Assembly: GCA_001914235.1 (NCBI GenBank)
Contig: MQUF01000003.1
Coordinates: 310,001 to 374,000, forward strand
Source of the DNA: Desulfobulbaceae bacterium DB1
GTDB taxonomy: Bacteria > Desulfobacterota > Desulfobulbia > Desulfobulbales > SURF-16
Direction: 5' to 3'
Length of the DNA: 64,000 nucleotides
Shown: positions 33,947 to 41,570 of the stretch, piece after piece
Numbering within the stretch: the stretch's first letter is position 1
Layout of the letters: each line of letters starts with the position of its first letter
The notes under the pieces: generated by a model
What the model saw: only the letters and a program-made list of their open reading frames with translations
What the model was told of the DNA's origin: nothing
The model's database searches: none
Program-made: the position numbers and the translations under genes

Positions 33947-34942
33947 ATGCGCTGCCCAAAATGTGGATACATCTCTTTCGATCAACAACCATCCTGTAAA
34001 AAGTGTTCCGCCGATCTTACGGCGATTTCGGCTTCCCTGCCCGGCACCGGACTGAAGGCCCAGGAGATTTTTTTTCTCGCTTCCCTGCTGGAGGGAGCGG
34101 CAGAGGCGGAAGAACGGGAGTATGACCTCTCCGACATGGCGGTTGACGAGGAAGTTGAACTTCTCGGGCCGGAACCGGCGGAAAGCGAGGAGGTGCCGGT
34201 GGTGAACCTTGCCCCGTTTGCAGCGGCCGGGTCGGCCGGGGAGGAAGAGGAAGAAATCAGCTTGACCCTGCCGGGCGAAGACGAGGAAGAAGTCGAAGCC
34301 GCGGCGGAGGAAGAGGAAGATGTTTTGGGCGGGCAAGAAGAATCCGGCGGCATTGAGTTTTCCATGGGCGAAGAGGAAATGGCGGGGCTGAATGTCGATC
34401 TGCTCCTTGATCGCGACAAAACTCCGGCGGCAAAGACCGTTGCCCCCGAGTCGCCGTCCGGGGAGGAGTTGCAGGGCGGTATTGAATTTCAACTGGAAGA
34501 GGAGGAGCCGGTTGCAGAGGCTCAGGCGGCGGTTTCGTTTGCGGAAGAGGAAGAACCCGGCCGGGGGGAGCTGGATCTCGAAGAGGCGGAAGAGCAGGCG
34601 GGCGGCATTGACTTTGATTTAGGCCTCATGCCGGAAATAGAGATGGAAGAGGCCGCCTCCGATGAGGACGAAGCGCAAACACCTCCTGCCGGCAAATCCG
34701 ATTCTTCTTTAAAGCTTGATCTTGATGTTGACCTTGAAGATGAACCGGAAGGCAATGATCTGGTTTTCAACCTCGAAGACATCGATATGGACGATCTGCT
34801 CATTCCCGCCAATGGCGCCGGCAAGAAAGGGCGCCCGGAAGATACGGCGCTTGATCTCGAAGATTTTCTCAATGAGGGAAAAGAATCCGGCGACCAAGAT
34901 GGTGCGGATGCCAAGGCCGGCAACAATCCGGCGAGGGAGTGA
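33947..34942 (+). CDS. Acidic protein with N-terminal zinc ribbon
   Basis: 331 residues. MRCPKCGY and PSCKKCSADL give a CxxC..CxxC zinc ribbon at residues 3-20. The rest is extremely acidic and low in complexity, with recurrent short blocks such as GGIEF.., GGIDFDLG, LDLDVDLEDE and LDLEDFLNE that look like repeated short linear motifs. No enzymatic domain is visible. The downstream neighbour is an RDD membrane protein. Function unknown; the acidic linkers may bind a basic partner. Confidence 0.8.
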   Translation: MRCPKCGYISFDQQPSCKKCSADLTAISASLPGTGLKAQEIFFLASLLEGAAEAEEREYDLSDMAVDEEVELLGPEPAESEEVPVVNLAPFAAAGSAGEEEEEISLTLPGEDEEEVEAAAEEEEDVLGGQEESGGIEFSMGEEEMAGLNVDLLLDRDKTPAAKTVAPESPSGEELQGGIEFQLEEEEPVAEAQAAVSFAEEEEPGRGELDLEEAEEQAGGIDFDLGLMPEIEMEEAASDEDEAQTPPAGKSDSSLKLDLDVDLEDEPEGNDLVFNLEDIDMDDLLIPANGAGKKGRPEDTALDLEDFLNEGKESGDQDGADAKAGNNPARE

Positions 34943-34979
34943 TAAGATATTGCAAGCCGGCAATGGAGAAGAAAGGATA

Positions 34980-35462
34980 ATGGCCGGTGCGGCGGGTGCC
35001 GTGCCGGAGCAGGCCGGGGACACCGTTTTTGAGACAGCCGGTTTCGGGGCGCGATTCATGGCCCTGTTGATTGACCTTCTGCTGCTGGGGTGCCTGGTTC
35101 TTTTGTCGTTGGCATTCATGCTGCGCGGCACCGAGGGGATTTCCGTGGTGTCGTTGTCCGCTTTGATTTCCCTGGTGGTCATGTATGCGCTTTTCTGGCC
35201 CGCATGGCTGCTTTTTTTTGCCGGATCCTATTTTGTCGTGCTGCACAGTTGCGGAGGCCAGACGCTGGGCAAGATTTTCATGGGCATTCAGGTGGTGTCG
35301 GTCTCCGGCAGCGCGCTGTCACCGGGCTCCTCTTTTCTCCGTCTCGTCGGTTATCTGCTTTCCGCGATTCCTTTTGGCGCGGGTTTTTTTTGGGCGGTGC
35401 TGGATAAGGACCATGCCTCCTGGCATGACAGGCTGGCCGGTAGTCGGGTCGTCTCTTTCTGA
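34980..35462 (+). CDS. RDD-family membrane protein
   Basis: 160 residues from the ATG after AGAAAGG. GFGARFMALLIDLLLLG is the first RDD helix with its Arg and Asp, GGQTLGKIFMGIQVV the second motif and LDKDHASWHDRLAGSRVV the terminal one. Three to four membrane segments. The larger open frame overlapping the zinc-ribbon gene is a shadow. The RDD family has proposed transport or membrane-protein roles; specific function unknown. Confidence 0.87.
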   Translation: MAGAAGAVPEQAGDTVFETAGFGARFMALLIDLLLLGCLVLLSLAFMLRGTEGISVVSLSALISLVVMYALFWPAWLLFFAGSYFVVLHSCGGQTLGKIFMGIQVVSVSGSALSPGSSFLRLVGYLLSAIPFGAGFFWAVLDKDHASWHDRLAGSRVVSF

Positions 35463-35476
35463 ACAAGAAAAAAATC

Positions 35477-35505
35477 TTGACAAGGAAGGGACCGTTCGGT
35501 ATTTT
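35477..35505 (+). promoter_or_regulatory. tRNA-Phe promoter
   Basis: TTGACA (35477-35482), a 17-bp spacer and TATTTT (35500-35505), with the tRNA beginning 11 bases after the -10 element. Confidence 0.8.
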
Positions 35506-35515
35506 CAGCGCTTTC

Positions 35516-35591
<76 letters not shown>

Positions 35592-35599
35592 AGATATTA

Positions 35600-35638
35600 A
35601 GGGGTTTGCAGCATTTTTGCTGTAAACCCCTTTTTTTT
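35600..35638 (+). terminator. Intrinsic terminator after tRNA-Phe
   Basis: AGGGGTTTGCAGC pairs with GCTGTAAACCCCT (one G-T wobble) around a six-base loop, followed by seven more T. Confidence 0.95.
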
Positions 35639-35927
35639 GTTTCGGCCGTGCCCCGCTGTTTTTCCGGGAAGAATAATCGAAATAAAATATCATGGATCAA
35701 AGAAAAAACTTGTTTATGGTGCATATTTCAAAGTAATAAATCAGGATAAATTGGGAAAAAGTTTTTCATGAGAGCGCGCTGGAATCACGGATTTGCGAAA
35801 CTGCTTGATTTGTCGGCGCGATTTTTTTTAGAATTGATTGTCATTGTCAGAGGGAAGTAAAGAAGGAGATTCGGTCTCCTTTTAACGCCTGCGAGGTGAA
35901 AGCCGATTCAAAAGGAGTGAGGACGTT
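35639..35927. other. Leader region with UUCGG hairpin
   Basis: No gene. AAGGAGA-TTCGG-TCTCCTT (35863-35881) is a perfect stem with a stable UUCG-type loop and two further T. The next gene has its own strong site (AAAAGGAGTGAGG), so the hairpin may be an attenuator or RNA-stability element in its leader. Confidence 0.5.
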
Positions 35928-36488
35928 ATGGTGGATAGAGCGAAATGTACTTTATACAGCGGCGGCCTGAAAGGCGCTGAAACGGCCTTTGGCGAGGCGG
36001 CGGAAAAGTGGGGACTGCAGGAAGTGACCCTGTCCTATGAAGGGAATGTGCCGACCAGGGATAAAAATGTGGTGATGCTTTCCGAAGAGGAACTGGTCCG
36101 GGGCGACATCAGCATGGAACTCGCTTCAAAGATGATGAACCGCACCTACTATGAAAAAAAGAAAATCCGCAAGGTGCTGCAGTCGATTTTCCATATGGTC
36201 AATAAGGGATACCAGGTTTTTGCCGTGGGTAAGATCATGGCGGACAACACGGTAAAAGGCGGAACCGGCTGGGCTGTTGAGCTGGCGCGGCTTTTCAACC
36301 GACCGGTCAGCGTCTACGACCAGGAGAAAAAAGAGTGGTTCACCTGGAAAGAGGGTGCCTGGAAAGTCGATACCCCCTGTATCGCGTATGATTCCATTAC
36401 CGGCTCGGGAACAAGAAATCTCAATGATGACGGCAAAAAAGCCATTGAGGAGCTTTTCGAGCGTTCCTTCGGTGCGGCATCGATGTGA
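35928..36488 (+). CDS. Conserved protein of unknown function, SLOG/LOG-like Rossmann fold possible
   Basis: 186 residues preceded by a strong ribosome binding site. YSGGLKGAETAFGEAAEKWG near the start and KGGTGWAVELARLFNRPVSVYD later resemble the glycine-rich nucleotide-binding loops of SLOG/DprA-type domains, in which the second segment builds a phosphate-binding site. No transmembrane or export signal. I do not know a specific function. It is a single-gene unit, bounded by a terminator at 36551. Confidence 0.75.
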   Translation: MVDRAKCTLYSGGLKGAETAFGEAAEKWGLQEVTLSYEGNVPTRDKNVVMLSEEELVRGDISMELASKMMNRTYYEKKKIRKVLQSIFHMVNKGYQVFAVGKIMADNTVKGGTGWAVELARLFNRPVSVYDQEKKEWFTWKEGAWKVDTPCIAYDSITGSGTRNLNDDGKKAIEELFERSFGAASM

Positions 36489-36495
36489 AATTTGC

Positions 36496-36525
36496 TTGAC
36501 AAAGAGACATGATCTGATTTATTAA
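36496..36525 (+). promoter_or_regulatory. Putative sigma-70 promoter upstream of EF-G
   Basis: TTGACA (36496-36501) and TATTAA (36520-36525) with an 18-bp spacer. It lies upstream of the terminator at 36551, so transcripts from it would meet that hairpin before EF-G. Confidence 0.5.
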
Positions 36526-36550
36526 TTCCGGTTTCTATCCGGAGATTCGC

Positions 36551-36581
36551 AAACGGCCCTGATTTGAGGGCCGTTTTTTTT
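36551..36581 (+). terminator. Intrinsic terminator or attenuator before EF-G
   Basis: AAACGGCCCT pairs with AGGGCCGTTT around a short loop, with eight T. It ends the upstream gene, or acts as attenuator for the promoter at 36496. Confidence 0.88.
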
Positions 36582-36766
36582 AATCGTGTTTATCCACCCT
36601 GAATTCTGATGGACTTGTGGCAGCACTCCGCATGTTCGGAGTTGTCCTGTGAAATCAATGACTTCCGACGCGACAGCCGGCGGAAGCGATTTCGCGGGAC
36701 CGTCAATTTCCCCTCCCCCTCGGCGGGGCCGGTCAGCAACAAGCAACAACGTTTGAGGAAAAAGAG

Positions 36767-38854
36767 ATGCAAAAAGATTTAACGAAAATGCGTAATATCG
36801 GAATCAGCGCTCACATCGATTCCGGTAAGACGACCCTTACCGAGCGGATTCTTTTTTATACGAACCGGATCCATGCCATACATGAAGTAAGGGGCAAGGA
36901 TGGCGTCGGCGCCAAGATGGACTCCATGGAGCTGGAGAAGGAAAGGGGCATCACCATCCAGTCCGCGGCGACCTACTGCAGTTGGCAAGGCCATTCCATC
37001 AACATCATTGACACCCCCGGCCATGTTGACTTCACCATTGAAGTCGAGCGCGCCCTGCGGGTGCTTGACGGCGCGGTGCTCATCCTCTGTTCCGTCGGCG
37101 GCGTGCAGTCCCAGAGTATCACGGTAAACCGCCAGATGAGCCGCTACAAGGTTCCTCGCGTTGTTTTCATCAACAAGTGCGATCGCACCGGCGCAAATCC
37201 GGCCAGGGTAACCAAGCAGGTCCGGGACAAGCTGGGCTTGAACGCGGTCATGATGCAGATTCCCATTGGTCTTGAAGGCGACATGGAAGGAATTGTCGAC
37301 CTGGTGAAGATGAAGGCCATTTACTTTGAAGGTGATAACGGCGAAAAGATGCGGGAAGCGGATATCCCCGCGAGTCTCCTCGACGAGGCCAAGGAAAAAC
37401 GCGAAGAAATGCTTGACGCGGTTTCCATGTTCTCCGATGAGTTGATGGAAGCCGTGCTGGAAGGCGAACCCTCCGAGGAGATGATCCACGCGGCGGTCCG
37501 CAAGGGCACCCTGGCTTTGGAATTTGCCCCGGTTTTTATCGGTTCCGCCTACAAGAACAAGGGCGTTCAGTGTCTGCTCAATGCGGTCAACCTGTACATG
37601 CCCAACCCCATGGACATTGAAAATACCGCGCTTGATCTTGAAAAAGACGAGCAGGAGCTGATTCTTTCCTGCAAGCCGGAAGATCCCCTGGTCTGCCTGG
37701 CGTTTAAACTGGAGGACGGACGTTATGGTCAGCTGACCTATCTCCGCATTTACCAGGGCACCATGAAAAAAGGTGACTCCATCGTCAACAGCCGTACCGG
37801 CAAGAAGGTCAAGGTCGGCCGTCTGTGCCGCATGCATTCGGACGAGATGGAGGAAATCGAAGAGTCCGGCGCCGGTGATATCGTCGCCCTGTTCGGTGTC
37901 GATTGCGCCTCCGGCGATACCTTCACCTCCAGCGACATCAGTTATTCCATGAGTTCCATGCATGTGCCCAGCCCGGTTATCTCGCTGGCCATCATTCCGG
38001 TGGACAACAAGGCCCAGGTCAACATGTCCAAGGCCCTCAACCGGTTCACCAAGGAAGATCCGACCTTCAGGACCTTTGTCGACCATGAAACCAATGAAAC
38101 CATTATCTCCGGCATGGGCGAGCTGCACCTTGAGGTGTACATCGAACGCATGAAGCGGGAGTACAAGGCCGAGGTGCAGGTGGGCGCTCCCCAGGTTGCC
38201 TACCGCGAGACCATTACCCAGCGTGCCGAATTCAACTACACCCACAAAAAACAAACCGGCGGTTCCGGTCAGTTCGGCCGCGTTGCCGGATACATGGAAC
38301 CCCTGGAAGAGGGTGAATACGAATTTGTCGACAGCATCGTCGGCGGTGTTATTCCCCGCGAGTTTATCAGTTCCTGCGACAAGGGCTTTAAGAAGAGCCT
38401 GGAAAAAGGGGCGCTGGCGGAATTCCCGGTCAACGGCGTGCGCTGTGTCATCAACGACGGCGGGTATCATGCGGTTGACTCCTCTGACGTCGCCTTCCAG
38501 CTTGCCGCCATCGGCGCATTCAAGGAAGGATATCAGAAGGCGAAACCGGTTCTGCTGGAGCCGATCATGAAGGTTGCCGTGGAAGGCCCGACCGAGTTTC
38601 AAGGCTCGATCATGGGAAGCCTGAACCAGCGTCGCGGCATCATCATCGGAACCCTGGAAGAAGGTGACTATACCGTTGTCGAGGCGGAAGTGCCGTTGTC
38701 CGAGATGTTCGGTTATTCCACCGTTCTTCGCTCCCTGACCCAGGGCAAGGCGGAATTCACCATGGAATTTGCCGATTACAAGCAGGTGCCCAGAAATGTT
38801 GCGGAAAGTCTGATTGAAGAGTTGCGCAAGAAAAAGAAAGAGCAGGGTAAATAA
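36767..38854 (+). CDS. Elongation factor G, mitochondrial-EF-G1-like subfamily
   Basis: 695 residues, full length. GTPase motifs: HIDSGKTTL (P-loop), RGITIQSAA (switch I), DTPGHVDF (G3), NKCD (G4) and GSA (G5). Domains II to V follow, with [12 protein letters not shown] in domain III and [14 protein letters not shown] in domain IV. The segment [20 protein letters not shown], in place of the usual EVHDGxxTMD, is what I recall from mitochondrial EF-G1 and the spirochete/planctomycete/delta spdEFG1 group. It catalyses translocation. No ribosomal-protein or tuf neighbours, so it may be a second EF-G. An ATPase gene follows 14 bp downstream. Confidence 0.94.
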   Translation: MQKDLTKMRNIGISAHIDSGKTTLTERILFYTNRIHAIHEVRGKDGVGAKMDSMELEKERGITIQSAATYCSWQGHSINIIDTPGHVDFTIEVERALRVLDGAVLILCSVGGVQSQSITVNRQMSRYKVPRVVFINKCDRTGANPARVTKQVRDKLGLNAVMMQIPIGLEGDMEGIVDLVKMKAIYFEGDNGEKMREADIPASLLDEAKEKREEMLDAVSMFSDELMEAVLEGEPSEEMIHAAVRKGTLALEFAPVFIGSAYKNKGVQCLLNAVNLYMPNPMDIENTALDLEKDEQELILSCKPEDPLVCLAFKLEDGRYGQLTYLRIYQGTMKKGDSIVNSRTGKKVKVGRLCRMHSDEMEEIEESGAGDIVALFGVDCASGDTFTSSDISYSMSSMHVPSPVISLAIIPVDNKAQVNMSKALNRFTKEDPTFRTFVDHETNETIISGMGELHLEVYIERMKREYKAEVQVGAPQVAYRETITQRAEFNYTHKKQTGGSGQFGRVAGYMEPLEEGEYEFVDSIVGGVIPREFISSCDKGFKKSLEKGALAEFPVNGVRCVINDGGYHAVDSSDVAFQLAAIGAFKEGYQKAKPVLLEPIMKVAVEGPTEFQGSIMGSLNQRRGIIIGTLEEGDYTVVEAEVPLSEMFGYSTVLRSLTQGKAEFTMEFADYKQVPRNVAESLIEELRKKKKEQGK

Positions 38855-38868
38855 GGGGGAACACGACT

Positions 38869-39576
38869 ATGTTGAAAGAGGATCTGATTCAAAAGAATCC
38901 GCTTCGCCTTCTCAGCCCGGCGGATCAGGGTAAGGACGCTGCCCCGCAGATGGGGCTGGTTATGGCCAGGGCTGGGTTGGGAAAAACCGCCATCCTGGTG
39001 CAGATTGCCCTGGACAGCATGTTGCGCGGCAACAAGGTGCTGCATGTCAGCATCGGCCAGAGTCTGGAAAAGACCAAACTCTGGTATGATGATATTTTCA
39101 AGGATATCGCGCAGGCAAGCAAGCTGCAGCACGCCGCCGGCGTCCATGATGAGCTGATGAGCCGGCGCATGATCATGACCTTTAACGAGGAGAGCTTCAG
39201 CGTGGCCAAACTGCGTGAGCGCCTGAAGGATCTCATTGATCAGAATATATTTCAGCCGGACTGTCTGCTGGTGGACGGCTTTGATTGCTCCTCCTCCCCG
39301 GAGAAGGTTCTCGGTGAAATGCGTGACCTGGTGCAGGGGCTCAATCTGAACATCTGGTTTTCCGCCGTTTGCCACCGCGATGATGAACGGGTCAGTTCCG
39401 CCGGTGTGCCGGCCCCCTGTCACACCGCGGATGAGCTGTTTGATACCATCATTCTCCTGCAGCCCGATGCCGCGAAGAACTCCATCGCCCTGAAGATCAT
39501 CAAGAAAGATGGGCAGTTGGACGGCACGAAATGTCTCAATCTTGATCCCGCCACCCTGCTCATCATGGAAGGCTGA
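38869..39576 (+). CDS. RecA-fold P-loop ATPase of unknown role
   Basis: 235 residues. VMARAGLGKTAILVQIAL is a Walker A loop, and CLLVDGFD a Walker B strand; VLHVSIGQSLEKTKLWYDD and FSAVCHRDDE are consistent with the DnaB/KaiC-like RecA core. AAGGGGG precedes the ATG. It is 14 bp downstream of EF-G in the same direction and ends at a strong terminator, so the pair is an operon. A role connected with translation is inference. No DNA-binding or membrane element is seen. Confidence 0.8.
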   Translation: MLKEDLIQKNPLRLLSPADQGKDAAPQMGLVMARAGLGKTAILVQIALDSMLRGNKVLHVSIGQSLEKTKLWYDDIFKDIAQASKLQHAAGVHDELMSRRMIMTFNEESFSVAKLRERLKDLIDQNIFQPDCLLVDGFDCSSSPEKVLGEMRDLVQGLNLNIWFSAVCHRDDERVSSAGVPAPCHTADELFDTIILLQPDAAKNSIALKIIKKDGQLDGTKCLNLDPATLLIMEG

Positions 39577-39586
39577 GATTCTTTTT

Positions 39587-39630
39587 TCCGCCTGAATTCG
39601 ATGGAATAAATCGAATTCAGGCGGATTTTT
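39587..39630 (+). terminator. Strong intrinsic terminator after EF-G/ATPase operon
   Basis: A perfect 16-bp stem, TCCGCCTGAATTCGAT (39587-39602) with its complement at 39610-39625, a 7-base loop and five T. The next ATG is only 12 bases beyond the T-run. Confidence 0.95.
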
Positions 39631-39641
39631 CGCACAACATC

Positions 39642-40412
39642 ATGAAATTTCGCCCCTGTATTGACCTGCATAACGGCTGCGTCAAGCAAATCGTTGGCTC
39701 CACCCTTTCCGATATCTCCGCCTCCACCCTGGAGACGAATTTTTCTTCGCCGCATCCCTCGTCCTATTACGCGACAATGTATAAGGCCGACCGCTTGACC
39801 GGCGGCCATGTCATTATGCTTGGTCCGGGCAATGATGCAGCCGCGGCCGAGGCGCTGGCCGCCTGGCCGGGCGGTTTGCAGATCGGCGGCGGCATTACTG
39901 CCGCAAATGCCCCGGCCTGGCTCGATCGGGGCGCCGCCGCCGTCATCGTCACCTCCTACGTCTTTCAGGACGGACGCATTCATGAAGAGCGCCTGCACGA
40001 AATAAAAGATGCGGTGGGGGCTGACCGGCTTGTCCTTGATCTGAGTTGCCGCAAGCGGGACGGCGAGTATTATATCGTCACCGATCGCTGGCAGAAGTTC
40101 ACCTCGGTGGTTATCAGCCCGGAGACGCTTGCCTATTTCGCTTCATTCTGCCATGAATTTCTGGTTCATGCGGTGGATGTCGAGGGAAGGTGTGCCGGTA
40201 TCGAAGAGGAGCTGGCGGAAAAACTGGGGGAATGGGCCCCTCTTCCCACAACCTACGCCGGCGGAGTCAAAAATATCGCCGATATGGAAAGGCTTGCCGA
40301 GCTCGGCCGGGGCAGGCTTGATGCCACCATCGGCAGCGCCCTTGATATCTTCGGCGGCTCCACCATGACGTACGCCGAGGCAGTGGCTTTTCATCGCCGC
40401 TACAACCCCTGA
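39642..40412 (+). CDS. hisA: Eukaryotic-type HisA (ProFAR isomerase)
   Basis: 256 residues of the HIS6-like branch: FRPCIDLHNGCVKQIVGS, SSYYATMYKADRLTGGHVIM, LGPGNDAAAAEAL, GLQIGGGITAANAP, VLDLSCRKRDGEYYIVTDRW and TYAGGVKNIADME. This pattern matches yeast-type rather than the usual bacterial HisA. It isomerises ProFAR to PRFAR in histidine synthesis. No other his gene is adjacent. The ATG lies 12 bases after a terminator and has no ribosome binding site of its own; GGCGGA in the stem is the nearest candidate. Confidence 0.9.
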   Translation: MKFRPCIDLHNGCVKQIVGSTLSDISASTLETNFSSPHPSSYYATMYKADRLTGGHVIMLGPGNDAAAAEALAAWPGGLQIGGGITAANAPAWLDRGAAAVIVTSYVFQDGRIHEERLHEIKDAVGADRLVLDLSCRKRDGEYYIVTDRWQKFTSVVISPETLAYFASFCHEFLVHAVDVEGRCAGIEEELAEKLGEWAPLPTTYAGGVKNIADMERLAELGRGRLDATIGSALDIFGGSTMTYAEAVAFHRRYNP

Positions 40413-40469
40413 AATCGCTTGCCCGCGAGGGTGCACGCACCTGTTGTGCTCCTTACCCTGTGATCAGTT

Positions 40470-41390
40470 ATGATGCGATGGTACCTTCAGCTTCTCGCCG
40501 GCATCACCTGTATCAGCACCTCCGCTGTTTTTGTCACCTTGTCCGGCGTTGAGCCGACCGTTTCCGCCTTTTATCGCAATTTCCTTGCCGCTCTGATCTG
40601 GCTGCTGCTGTATCCGTTTGTTCGCCCTTTTGCTTCCATGCCGTTACGCTCAGGCGATGCCGCCGGCGTTGCAGGCGAAAATCACCGATGCGCATTTTTT
40701 TTGAAATCCGCCACCGCCATCGGACCTTTGCTTGTTCTTGGCGCCTTTTTTGCCGCTGATCTCTGGTGCTGGCATCGCGCCATTCTTTTTCTCGGAGCAG
40801 GCCCGGCAACCCTGATGGGCAACTTGCAGGTGCTGATTGTTTCGTTGCTGGCTGTTTATTTTTTCCGTGAAAAGCTGCAGAGGTGGTTCTGGCCCGGTTG
40901 CGGGCTTGCCCTGGCAGGTATCGGGCTGCTCACCCTGACAAACGGGATTGGCCATGACGTGGCGCGCGGCGTCGTTTACGGGTTGATCACCGCCGTAACC
41001 TATTCTTTTTTCCTCATCATCCTGCGGTTTCTCGGCTCGTACCGAATTACCAGCCAGCAGATTCTCTTCTGGGTGGCATTTTTTTCCGCGGCATTTCTTT
41101 TTCCGGTTCTGGCTGCGGAGGGCGGGTTTGTCCTGCCCGGCAAAATACCCTTTGCCTGGCTTCTGCTTCATGCCTTTGTTTCCTCTGTGGTGGGCTGGTG
41201 GCTGATCATTCATGCCTTTCCCCATATAGAGGTGGCCATCGCCTCGACGCTGCTGCTCCTGCAACCCATCCTCACCAGTCTCTGGGGGCATCTTTTTTTG
41301 GGTCAGACCCTGTCGCGGGTGCAGATGGCCGGGATTGCCCTGGCCGTTACCGGCATCCGGCTTGCTACCTGGCGGAAGAAGGTGAAATAG
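40470..41390 (+). CDS. EamA/DMT-superfamily transporter
   Basis: 306 residues with about ten hydrophobic helices in two EamA halves. The first half includes LQLLAGITCISTSAVFVTLS and ends near LMGNLQVLIVSLLAVYFFRE; the second has GVVYGLITAVTYSFFLIILR and VAIASTLLLLQPILTSLWGH. Typical of metabolite or amino-acid exporters; substrate unknown. Confidence 0.88.
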   Translation: MMRWYLQLLAGITCISTSAVFVTLSGVEPTVSAFYRNFLAALIWLLLYPFVRPFASMPLRSGDAAGVAGENHRCAFFLKSATAIGPLLVLGAFFAADLWCWHRAILFLGAGPATLMGNLQVLIVSLLAVYFFREKLQRWFWPGCGLALAGIGLLTLTNGIGHDVARGVVYGLITAVTYSFFLIILRFLGSYRITSQQILFWVAFFSAAFLFPVLAAEGGFVLPGKIPFAWLLLHAFVSSVVGWWLIIHAFPHIEVAIASTLLLLQPILTSLWGHLFLGQTLSRVQMAGIALAVTGIRLATWRKKVK

Positions 41391-41413
41391 ATAATATGCG
41401 TGGTCCGAAAATA

Positions 41414-41443
41414 TTGAGTACGCGTTTTTTTTCTGCGTATAAT
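41414..41443 (+). promoter_or_regulatory. Sigma-70 promoter of hybrid kinase operon
   Basis: TTGAGT (41414-41419), 18-bp spacer, perfect TATAAT (41438-41443), 127 bases upstream of the kinase ATG. Confidence 0.7.
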
Positions 41444-41570
41444 GAAACTGAAGGAAACACGACAGCGCAACCCCAGGACAACAGATGATGCCCATTGAAA
41501 AACGCAACACCGTTTTTTGGCTTGCAGTGTCGTTTGTCGCGCAACTGAACCCCTGAAGGAAACGTGTCAG

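Noticed and set aside
36779-38602. 607-codon open frame antisense to EF-G
   Set aside because: It is the complement of a fully conserved EF-G gene with strong codon bias; no family resemblance in the antisense protein.
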